From Gari tellinella (taxonomy: Eukaryota; Mollusca; Bivalvia; Cardiida; Psammobiidae): DNA of 64,000 nucleotides. The notes beneath the pieces were generated by a model. The model ran no database searches. It had not been told where the DNA came from and saw only the letters and a program-made list of their open reading frames with translations. Below are positions 15,101 to 27,100 of this stretch, piece after piece. Numbering within the stretch: position 1 is the first letter of the stretch; the number at the start of each line of letters is the position of its first letter. The position numbers and the translations under genes are program-made. The DNA lies in contig OV277862.1 in assembly GCA_922989275.2 (NCBI GenBank), positions 69,081,832-69,145,831 on the forward strand, read 5' to 3'.

Positions 15101-18100
15101 TTTTCAAAGTTTAATATGGTTCAGCTGCTAGGGTGCTAATTAAGTTAGGATGCTAAGATTTAATCACAATATTAATGTACATGTATGTAGAAAGTTTAGT
15201 CCCATGCTTTATAATAGTTTTAGATGCTTTAGTACCTGTAAACAGATGTATATAAATAGACTGTATAATTCTCAGGAATATATTTATATGGGAGTTTACT
15301 GATTGAAAACTACTGATTTTTAGCTCATCTGAGCTAGCTCAGGGTGAGCTTTTGCAATCCTTGAATGTCCGTCGTGTGTCGTCCGTCGTGCGGCGTCAAC
15401 AATTTTAGTGTTTACACTCTAGAGGCTACAATATTTATCCAATCTTTCTCAAACTTGCTCAGATGATATATTGCCATAAGAGTTCGGATGAGTTCGATTA
15501 TGGTTGAAATCAGACAAATAGGTAATGAGTTATCTACCTTTGAATTGCTGAAAATGCCATTTTTAACAGTGTTTACACTCTAGAGGCATCAATATTTATC
15601 CAATCTTTCTAAAACTTGCCCAGATTGTATATGACCATAAGAGTTCAAATGAGTTTTATTTTGGTTGAAATCGGACAAATAGATCAAGAGTTATCTACCT
15701 TTGAACTGCTGAAAATGCCATATATAACGGTGTTTACATTCTAGAGTTCAAAATTTTTATCCAATCTATCTCAAACTTACTCAGATTGTATATTACTATA
15801 AGAGTTCAGATGAGTTCGATTATGGTTGAAATCAGTCTAATAGGTCGACAGTTATCTACCTTTGAATTGCTGAAAATGCCATATTTAAGGGTGTTTACAC
15901 TCGAGAGGCCACATTTTATCCAATCTTTCTCAAACTTACTCAGATTGTATATTACCATAAGACTTCAGATGAGTTCAATTATGGTTATAATCGGATCAAT
16001 AGGTCAAGATTTATCTACCTTTGAATTGCTGAAAATGATATATTTAACAGTGTTTACGGTCTAGAGGCCACAATATTTATCCAAGCTCTCTCAAACTTGC
16101 CCAGATTGTATAATGACCATAAGAGTTCGAAAAAGGGTGATTATAGTTGAAATAAGACAAATAGATCAAGAGTGATCTACCTTTGAATTGCTGAAAATGC
16201 CATATTTTACAGCGTTTACACTCTTGCAACTACAGCTTTCAATGGATTTTGATTATACTTGTACACAAAGTATATAGCTATACGTTCTCTAGGGAGTGCA
16301 ATTATTGTTGAAATCTAATCACTGTGGCAAAAGTTACCTGCCCATGATATACTTTGAAATGCTAGAAAAGGCTTCATTTCAGTATCGTTTAAGCTCTAGT
16401 TATCTGCTTTTGATGTACTCTTCTATACTAGAGTAGGTCGACAAACTTGAATGGATTTAGAATAAAATGGGTGAAATTCAAAGGTAAAGCTATCTGGCTT
16501 CATTACAAATGGTGAGCGATATCAGGGCCTTCAGGCCCTCTTGTTTATTAACCCTTCTCCAGCTATTAGCATATATTGGTGTTTTTGAAAACAGTGTAGA
16601 TCCAGATCAGACAGCTCTTACAAGATCTGTGTGCCAAAAATCTGCACTTTTTCCTGGGGAAAAATATCTTATTTTATTTAGCCATGGTAATATAGATCTT
16701 TGTGTGGCTCAATTTTATATAAATATGAAAATTCTGTAGGAAAAGGGTTCTGTTTAACCTTGACATTTAACAAAAATACCTGTAAGTTTTATCAAACTAA
16801 CAATTACTAAAATGTAAAATACCGGTACAGAGCCCCATTCAGGTAAGATATTTAAATACTTAAACTTCCTCATGTCTTGGTTTAGTGGCGATATTAGTGA
16901 GAAAATGTTGAGTAACCCACTTTTATCTGGAGCCTTGGGACCCCTCTTACGAAATGTTGTACGACAAAATTTATTATTGTCTTAAGTCAGATTGTAAAAT
17001 TTCAATTATTTTATTTCGCCGTCTAATCCTGTCTTGTGATATCTCTTTAGAATCGTCTTGAAAATTACATGTATTTTAAAGTTTTGATTTACGACCGGTT
17101 TTTCGTGCAACGTTTTCTAAGATGAGCCCATGATTGGTAAGAGTTATTTAGATTTAGTACTGTGATTTGTTAAGGGTTTTATGTTCTTCGAGAATGTGTC
17201 AGGAGAAGTACTTTTTTTAAACCCTTCGTGACCATAATGATATTGTAACATACAGTATAAGTCCATTTATAAGCCCCTCAGGGTGATTCAAAGCCCCAAA
17301 ATTTATTCAGGGTTTCAGTGCTTGACTCTTTGCAGTCCAATTCGAAACAGTAGTACCTTAATTAATTTGCAAACAGTTTGGATCCAGATGAGATTATCCA
17401 GTAATGCGGTGTCTTATCAGGACCAAAAGTGTTTGACTCTCTGATCATATTTTAAAAGAATGTTTTGAAAATTCTAAATGTAGAAAAAGTGGATGACAGA
17501 GTTACGAAAGTTCAAAGTTTTTAGTTAAATCTAGTGGTTTTGGATTCTTTTTTTGGCAGACATTTGGGGGGAGAATATTAGACGGTTGAATTTAAAAAAG
17601 GATATACAATTTCTTGCCATTTGCTTCCATTATAATTATTATCATCTGTGTCTGCTCTTATATCTAGAATTTGGCCTTTAACTCCATAGCATGTTCGTAG
17701 TATTGAATATAGGTTACCACTTAAAGCAGGTTGAAAGTAAAGCAGAAGTTGAAGCCTTAAGGTGCATTCTACTTTACTATTAGCCTGCCCTATTTATAGC
17801 TCCCGTCTGCTAGAATATACATGTAGATTTGTTTTCTTTGGTACATATTCATGACTGAATAAATTTGAACTACATGTATGTACAGAAGTGGGGGAATGAA
17901 TTAAATATGTAAAAATGTGTATGGAGTAAAGGGTTAAGGCATTTTGACCAAAGAAACTTTGATTAGAGTGTTGAGTAATTCCCACCTAGTTAGGGAAAAT
18001 ACTATGTTGACTATTTTTTTATGCCCCCGGCATCTGTAGATGCAGAGGCATATAGTAATCGTCCTGTCCATCCATCCGTCCGTCCGTTCGTAACAAGGTT

Positions 18101-21100
18101 AAGTAGATTTTACCCTTTCGTCAAGCATCAACACCGCTTACTCCAATGCTTGGATACTTATACAGTTGTTGCCTTGGACCATTCCCTATCCACCAATATC
18201 ACCCAACCTTGATTTTGACTGTGACCTTGACCTAATTTGGACTTAGAATATTTTGAATAGGCTGTTTCTTGATAACTAGATTTTACCGTTTCGTCTAGCA
18301 TCAACACTACTTACTAGTTACTACAATGCTTCAATACTTATACAGTTATTGCCATGGACCATTACCAACTGACCCATATTACCCAAGCTCAGTTTAACCT
18401 TGACCTAATTGGGACTTAGAAAATATTCAGAATATATTGTCAAGGATCCCACTGGGGGCATAAGTGTTTATTGAAGGTGCAGTCTTGTTTTTGTTTTGTT
18501 TTGGATACCAGGCATTACAGAGTCTAGAACTATTAATTGAATGTTTTACTGATAAATGTTGTATCATTGGCAATGTCAGGTTTGGACAGCACAAGTGATA
18601 GAGAGACAATAGAACAACTGAATAAAGAGATACAAGACCTTCAGAAACGGTTTGAGATTGAGAGAAAAGACATAGAAGAAAGTTACAGACTTGAGATTGC
18701 CACAGTGGAAGAGAGACATGACCAGGAAAAGAAAGAGCTCATGCTGCATATAGAACATGACAAGGTAAAATAAGGCCTCTCAAATCATTTCTTGTTTTGA
18801 AATTAAACTTCATTCTATTTCCATGGTCAAACATGTCCTAGCTGCCAATCAATGGAAAAATGATTATTATTTGATAAAGATTGTAGCTTGACCCTCCTCT
18901 TGCTGTTGGTATACTGGTATATTGAATATTGTTTAAAACAGTGTATGGCGCAGGCCAGACATAAATGATCCCTTGGTGACAATCTTTTTTGAAAACAGTG
19001 TAGACTCAGATCAGAACAATCCTTAAGGAGTTGTCTAATCAGGGTCTGCAGAATTTACTTATAGGATCTGATTGGCAAGAGTCTGTCGTACTCTTTCCAA
19101 TGGATAGGTAATCTTATTACATTGTTCTGTGTATTATTGTTAAGATGATAGATGTTCAAGGTGAGTTGAGAATGATATAATTATGAATATTCATTGAGAA
19201 GAGTCAATGAAGTGCAGCCCAGAGATCCAATTCAAAGTTTAAGAAATAATTTCTTTACTCCCAAGCCAGAAAATCAATTGATGCGTTAAATTGCAAGTTT
19301 AATGAGCTTTTTATTGGTCAATTGAGCAGAATGCTCAAATCTGACCAATCAACCCTGAGGTCAATTTCAGACCCATCTAAAATGCTTCATAACCAGGGGT
19401 TCAGACTTTCCAACTTTGCAGAAAGTAAAAATCTAGATCAAACGTTTGCTAAGAAATGAGTATCTGCTCAAGATATAGCTATAATAAGCACTAGTTTTGC
19501 CTGATCATTTTGGCATAGATACCCCTTTACCACCCTATGGTCAACTTTTGCAAACAATTTTGATCCAGATTAATCTTTGAAAAACTGGTGAGAAGTATAC
19601 TTGTCCTATGCAAACAGTGTAGATCCTGATCAGAGGGCTCCCTAAGGAGCCCTCCGATCAGGCCCTACACATTCATTTTTAAATACATGTATACTGTGAA
19701 AACCAACCCTTAATAGTCAAAATGGGCTAGACTTAGTTTCGAACTGGAATATTCATTTAAAGTTTCATGGATGAATGAATTAAAAGAAGTAAAACTGTTT
19801 GTCCAATTTTGTTGTGCAGAAAAATCTTGAGACTGAGTTCCAGAAGCTACAGGAGGAGGCGTTAGCTGAGCTAGCTAAAGACTTGCAGAACAGCTTTGCC
19901 CAGGAGAAAGAAGACATAGTACATAAACATGAGTCAGAGAAAAACCACATCAGACAGCTACACACTGACGAGATACAAGAAATCATAGACAGGTACGATA
20001 GTATAAGACTTATACAAGAAATCATAGACAGGTGGGATAGTATAATGCTAATACAAGAAATCATAGACAGGTAGGGTAGTATAAAGTTTATAAATACAAG
20101 AAATCATGAACAGATAGAATCATACAGTAAAATCCCTCTATTACTGCTACTATAAAGAAGGCTAACTGATTGATAAAAAGCAGGTGACAAAGGATTATAC
20201 AAGAAATCATAGACAGGTAGGATAGTAAAAGACTATTACAAAAAATCATAAACTGGTGGGATAGTATAAGGCTTATACAAGAAATCATAGACAGGTAGGA
20301 TAGTTTAAGGCTAATACAAGAAATCATAGACAGGTAGGATAGTATATAGCTAATACAAGAAATCATAAACTGTTGGGATTGTATAAGGCTAGTACAAGAA
20401 ATGATAAACTGTTGGGATAGTATAAGGCTTATACAAGATATCATAAACTCGTGGGATAGTATAAGGCTAATTCAAGAAATCATAAACTGGTGGGATAGTA
20501 TAAGGCTAATACAAGAAATCATAAACTCGTGGGATAGTATAAGGCTAGTACAAGAAATCATAAACTGTTGGGATAGTATAAGGCTTATACAAGATATCAT
20601 AAACTCGTGGGATAGTATAAGGCTAATTCAAGAAATCATAAACTGGTGGGATAGTATAAGGCTAATACAAGAAATCATAAACTCGTGGGATAGTATAAGG
20701 CTAATACAAGAAATCATAAACTCGTGGGATATTATAAGGCTAATACAAGATATCATAAACTCGTGGGATATTATAAGGCTAATACAAGAAATCATAAACT
20801 CGTGGGATATTATAAGGCTAATACAAGAAATCATAAACTCGTGGGATATTATAAGGCTAATACAAGAAATCATAAACTCATGGGATATTATAAGGCTAAT
20901 ACAAGATATCATAAACTCGTGGGATAGTATAAGGCTAATTCAAGAAATCATAAACTGTTGGGATATTATAAGGCTAATACAAGAAATCATAAACTCGTGG
21001 GATAGTATAAAAGTACCAAGTTATAGTCTACTTTCAGTCCAAATGACCGCTCAGCCGACTGTACATTCACTCCCCTGATCAATACAGGCTTATATAAGGC

Positions 21101-24100
21101 TAATACAAGAATTCATAAACTTGTGGGATAATATCAGCTTAATACAAGAAATCATAGACAGGTAGGATAGTATAAGGTTAACAAGAAATCATAAACTGGT
21201 GGGATACAAGATAACAAAGGTTTAAACATTTCATTTATATTTGTAATTAAGGTATCAAGTTGAGGGTGACCACAACCTGAAATCCAAGGTTAAAGAGCTA
21301 AAGGCAAGACACAAACAGGATAGAGAAGAACTGGAGAGTGCATTAGACGATTCTGAAGCTAGAATACAAGAGCTTGAAGAACTCAAGACAAAACTAGAGC
21401 GACAGAAAAATGTGCTCCATGAACAGGTAGTTCAACTTGAGGAACATAATTCCGAACTTGAACAACACAATAGAGAGCTACAGAAAAAATCTGTTCAGAT
21501 AGAAGAATCATTAAAAACTCATTTAGAAGACAGTGAAGAAAAGATGTTGAAACAGAAAAGTGAAATGGAAGGCATGCTTACTAGACATTTAGAGAATGTG
21601 TCTGATGTTGAAGGAAAGAAGCATGACCTAGAAAATAGGTTGAAGAAACAAATAGATGAGGCAGAAAGGAAACACAAAGAGGACATTCAGGAATTAACTA
21701 ACCAAGTGGAAGTGCTAACAGAGAAACTAAAAAATGACAAACAGAAATTCACCGAACAAATGGAGGAGCTTAAAGATAAACACAAAGATGAGGCACAGGG
21801 ATTAACCAAACAGGTAGAAGTATTCAAGGAAGATAAAAAGAAAGTACAAAAACATAAAGAACAGATTGAAGCCGAACTGAGACAACACAAAGAGGACAAG
21901 TTGGATCTGCTAAGTCAGATTGAGAATCAGAAGAGAGAATTAAGAGAGTTGAGTCAACAGATGGCCCAGATGGAACTAGAATTAGGTCAACAGAGGGAAG
22001 AGATGGAAGTGTCGTTTAGGCAGGAAAAACAAGAGTTACAACAGTTGTATGAAGTGAGGCTTAAAGAGCTTCAGGAGGCTGTGAAAGACAAGGAAAGAGA
22101 GAAGGCAGATATTCTGGCAGGGGTACGTATTGAAGACCAGGCTCCGAGGTTATAAAGCGTTTTAGTTGAGTCTGAGTGTGTTCCCAAGCATTTGATTGGT
22201 CAGATTTGAGCCTAGGCTCAAATCTGACCAATCAAATGCTTGGGAACGAGTTTAGACTCAGCTCAAATGCTTTATAACCTGGGAGCCAGAAATGTCTGTA
22301 TAAAAAAAGAGAATTGTAGAAGGACTGGTAAAACATTTGTGGCCCGACAGGGACTTAACCTCAAGGTCTCTGGCATTCTGTGCCAGCACTCTAACCACTG
22401 AATCTAAGCCATCTGGAATTTAATGAATTTCCACCAGTGACCTGTACCCTGGCGGGCAGTATTAGAGCATCATTTAGGTTCCTATGTATTCTCTTTCCTG
22501 TCTTTGGGACGTCCATTTTGTCCAAAGTTGGCAGAAAGGGAGGTAAATTTGAAAACCATAACTTTTCAAACAGTTTTGATCCAGATTAGGACCCACATTT
22601 GTGGACCCTGATCTGGATCCAAATTGTTTGACACTTAGATCAAAGTTCTGTAAACATGTGGGTGAAAACAATACATTTCTGAAGACCTTGAAACTGATGG
22701 AAGAGCACAAGAAAATGACTATTACCCCATAGATGTCCATTTTCAATGCCTTTAATTTTATTCCTCCCCTGAAGAAAAAAGTTCCACTTTACACATTCAT
22801 GAATATGCACCATGTAAAATAAGTTCTATGTCCTAGCAGAGATTACCCTAAAGCTTAAAGCAGGCTGAAAGTAAACCAGAATGCACCTTAAGGCACATTC
22901 CGCTTTACTTTCAACCTGCTTTAAGTGGTCACCTGTCTTCAAGACTAGAACCAGAATATGGGGTAAAGGGTTAAGCATGCAAAGAGTACAGGTTATGTAG
23001 GTCAAATGTTTTTTTTTTTCATGTACAGGATGGGAATGGTCTGGCTGGTGGGGATAAGGAGGAATACAACAGACTTGTGGCCAGACTAACAGAGGAAGCT
23101 GAGAGGAAGGCACGAAGAAATGTCACTGAAAACTTCAGCCAGAAGGAGAAAGATCTTGAAGATGACTTTGATACTAAGAAATCAGAGCTGAGTATGTCAT
23201 TCGATGAGATCTGATGTCATATGTTGTGAATTCAATATTGGGTTAATTAGTCAAATCGTATGTAACATGTATATACATCATTGACACACAGTGTACCTGT
23301 GAGCAGTACACTTTTCCCATGCAAACAGTGTAGACCCAGATCCAAAGAGCCCTCTGATCATGGTCTGCACTGTTTTCATTTTCCAATATATAGTAACCTT
23401 TTATGGTTTTAAGCTGTCATCTGTCTTTTATGCAGTCAATAAGCCTTGTTTATAGTGGTCATAATAGAGAGGTTTTACTGTATTTCCTTCATAATTAAAC
23501 AGCCCATGTGTTTGAGAGAGAAAAGACAGAACTGATGGAGAAGTATGAGGATCAAGTGCGCAGCTTGAGGGCGGAGTTAGACCGCCTACAGGGCAAGTTA
23601 GAGGAGGAGCGTGAGGCCCTGGCACAGAGATATGAGGATGAGAGAGAGGCCCTGGAGGAGCAACTTGCACAGCAGATAAAAGAGGAACTAGAGGTAGGTT
23701 ACAGTTTTATCTGTTCCCCTATAGACAAACATGCAAATATTCAACTGTGTTAAACATATTACCCCATAACCTATTTGTGGTTTTGAAAACAATTTGTCCA
23801 CTTACAGCAGGCTGAAAGTAAAGCTGAATGCGCCTTAAGGCGCATTCGGCTTTATTTTCAACATTCTTTAACTACAATCTGCTAGGATATAGAAACTATT
23901 CTTTTGGTAAGTGTTCATGATTGTATAAATTAGAATTATTTTCTCCAGCAGAGGAATAGATTTCAATGCGCTTAAAGATGCTTCTATGGGATAAAGGGTT
24001 AATGCAAATGGCTGCTTAAAGCAAGATAAAAATAAAGCAGAAAGCTCCAACAGGAGCTTTCTGCTTTATTTTCATCTTGCTTTTATCTGTTCCCAGTATT

Positions 24101-27100
24101 TAACACCATCAATGAATATCCATTTGCTTATGTAGATGAGATGGTAGAGGCATCCTGTTGACCTAATGTGCTTCTATAGAGGAAAGGATCAAATAGACTA
24201 GCTTCAGCAATGGAAAATCTTTTATTGATAAATGAGATAGTTGTAAGCTTTGTTCAAGGGTTAAGCATTTGATTTTATAACCCTGTAGACATAAGTAAGA
24301 GGGTATTGTTTTGGATTGGCTATTTCTTTGTCTGTTTGTCTATCCATAACTTTGGCCTTGGCCATAATGTTGATACTGCATGTATTTGAGACTTCATATT
24401 TAACATATGTACTCAATTCAAGACGTCGTTGAGGTCAGTACAACTTGGGTCCTGTTTGACAAAGATCAAGGTCATTTATAGGAACAGGATAAATTGAACT
24501 ACATATGATAGAGACTTCATATAAGGCATGTGTACTCCACTCAAGAAGTCCATTAAGCTCAATGTAAATTAAATCATGTCATATGAAGGTCAATGTCATT
24601 GAACCCATTACCCAATAGTTGTTTCTAGTTTTGAAAATAACTGACTACTCAAAGCAGGTTGAAAGTAAAGCAGAATGCACCTTAAAACACATTCTGCTTT
24701 ACTTTCAGCCGACTGGGTAAAGAGGAACTTTTTTCTTCAGGGGAGGAATAAATAAAAGGTTTAAAAAGGAGTAATTATGGGGTAATGGGTTAAAGGTCAT
24801 GGTCACATCCATAGGAATAGTGTTTCACAAACACATCTTGTTTAAATACTTTTTATTAATTATCTTGTTATATCTTTCCCTTTTTTGTCACAAGTAGACA
24901 TGTATACTCAGCAAAAATAGAAACTTTACATGTGATTCTGATGCGTATAATTCTGTCTACAAACACAATTTTGCAGAAAACTTATTGTCTTTGAAAACTT
25001 TGGATCAATGTCTGCATGTTCTCGACAATGGTGATGAAAAAAGTCCAAACGTCACGTCGTAATTTGACGTCAAAATGCATAGGGGTCGATTTCAAATTTC
25101 TCAGAGATGTGAACGTGTGCGCAAGATGTGTTTAAATTCATTTTCCAGTTTTATTTTTAGTGACTTTTTGCATAAAATCACTTCAGTAGCGTGCATGCCC
25201 AAAGTCACGTCTAATGCACGCAACACTCTGTCTCTGATGTGCCGTCTAATGACGTCATATGAGATGACATGCAATTTTCGTAATCGAGCATTTCTGAGGT
25301 CGTTGGTCGTGTCAATCTGGTAATAATTCCGCATCCGTCGCCAAGTTTAACCCATACATGCTCTATGGGTTTTAGATCAGGTGACACCGCAGCCCATGTC
25401 ATGACGTTGACATTATTCTGGGCCTTGTGCGTGCAGTTAAGATCTGCCAAGTATACGGTCTACGGGTACGGGTAGGACCGTGACGTTGCTTCAGACGATT
25501 CCTTATTGTCTCAGCAGTGATCCCAAACTGCCGAGAAGTAATCGTTGTTGGAATGAAACGGTTGCGTCGGTACGTTAACGTAAGAGTGCGATCGACTCTA
25601 CGTGACGTCAACGATCTCGGGCGATCCTGAACTTACCCCGTAACTCTGTAACGAGTAGTCAGCTTATGAATTGTCTACAATATGCGTCCAAAATGACGCG
25701 TAACATCAGTTACTGACGCGTACGCCGTAAACATGCCAAATGGTCTGATTTCTGTGATTTTCAGAAAGCTGTGGCATCTCTTTTTTCAAACGCAGAAGTT
25801 TACAATTTTGTTTTTTCGGTGTTTGGCTAAAGCCTGCGTGTGTCTGTTGCATTAGATAAACTTGAAATCAACGCTGATTAGGTCAACTCGACGTCAGTGC
25901 TAAATACCGGAAGTGGAAAGCGTGCTACGTCGTGCGCGGTACAACTGAACAATAGTGTGGCTCTGTATGGTCTTTATCGATTTCTCCATTATGAAATGTG
26001 CGTATATTTCATAAAACGTCATTAAAACATCGTTTAAACCGGCTTTGAAGAATGTAAAGTTTCTACTTTTGCTAAGTATAGTATTGCAGAATTCTTATAT
26101 TAGTTTAATATGAGTATAGCCTTAGAATGATAAACACTCTTTTTATCAGTCTAGTAGATGGCGTCGGAGGGTAAGACAAAGTAGATTTACCAAACGAAAT
26201 CAACAGGTAAAACATGTTGTCAAAGCACAGTCATATAAGTTGTTGCTGATCATGATAATATTGTACCACAGTGACTATTTTTGTTTCAATGTCACTTTGT
26301 CACAGAAATGTTACACAGAGCTCCAGATAAGGGTTTGTCAAAAACTAAAATCTATTTTCTGCTTTAAACCCTATAACTCATTAAAGAGACGATTCTAATG
26401 AGTAGTTAAACCTTATGATTTGGTTTTGAAATGAGCGAGAAAATGTTGGATTTGTTCAAGTTACTCTCTCTTATCTGGAGCCCTGAATATATATCTGATA
26501 TGATAGATGTATGCACAAATAACTCAGGTAAGAATTTGATTGAATTCTTTTCTTTGATTTTGATACATTTGAACACCACAGTCACCTTTTTTTAGCTCAC
26601 CTGAGCCATAGGCTCAAAGTGAGCTATTGGGATGGCCCTGTGTCCGGCGTCCGGCGTCGTGCGTCGTCCGTCGTCCGTCGTCCGTCGTCGTTAACAATTG
26701 CTTCAAATGACATCTCCTCATATACCGCTTGACAGATTTCAACCAAACTTTACAGAAATGTTCCTTGGGTCAAGCTCTTTCAAATTTGTTCAAAGAATTA
26801 AAAACAATGCAGAAAAAATAAGGAAATCTTTAAAAATCTTCTTGTCAGAAACTGCAAGAGCCAGAGCTTAGATATTTGGCACACAGCATCATCTATAGGT
26901 CCTCTATCAAGTTTGTTCAAATTATGTCCCTAGGGTCAAAATTGGCCCCGCCCCGGGGGTCACAGTTTTACATAGAGTTATATAGTGAAATTTTCAAACG
27001 TCTTCTTCTCTGAAACTAATATGGCTAGAGCATTGATACTCAGCATGGTGACACTTCTAGATGTCCTTTACATATTTTGTTCAAATGGTTCCGGTCGGTT

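Noticed and set aside
20401..21078. 225-codon ORF of 13-residue IQEIINSWDSIRL repeats
   Set aside because: It is the 39-bp intronic array read in its in-frame phase; the reverse strand is open as well for the same reason. No separate start context or gene structure supports a protein.
19973..21211. CRISPR-like array
   Set aside because: Units are contiguous with no unique spacers and the host is a eukaryote; it is a minisatellite.
22340..22410. Functional tRNA gene
   Set aside because: Box A and B resemble tRNA but the acceptor stem does not pair and the base before the anticodon is not T; listed only as a tRNA-like repeat.
25075..25323. Forward ORF in the Tc1/mariner copy
   Set aside because: Transposase similarity is on the reverse strand; this is its shadow.
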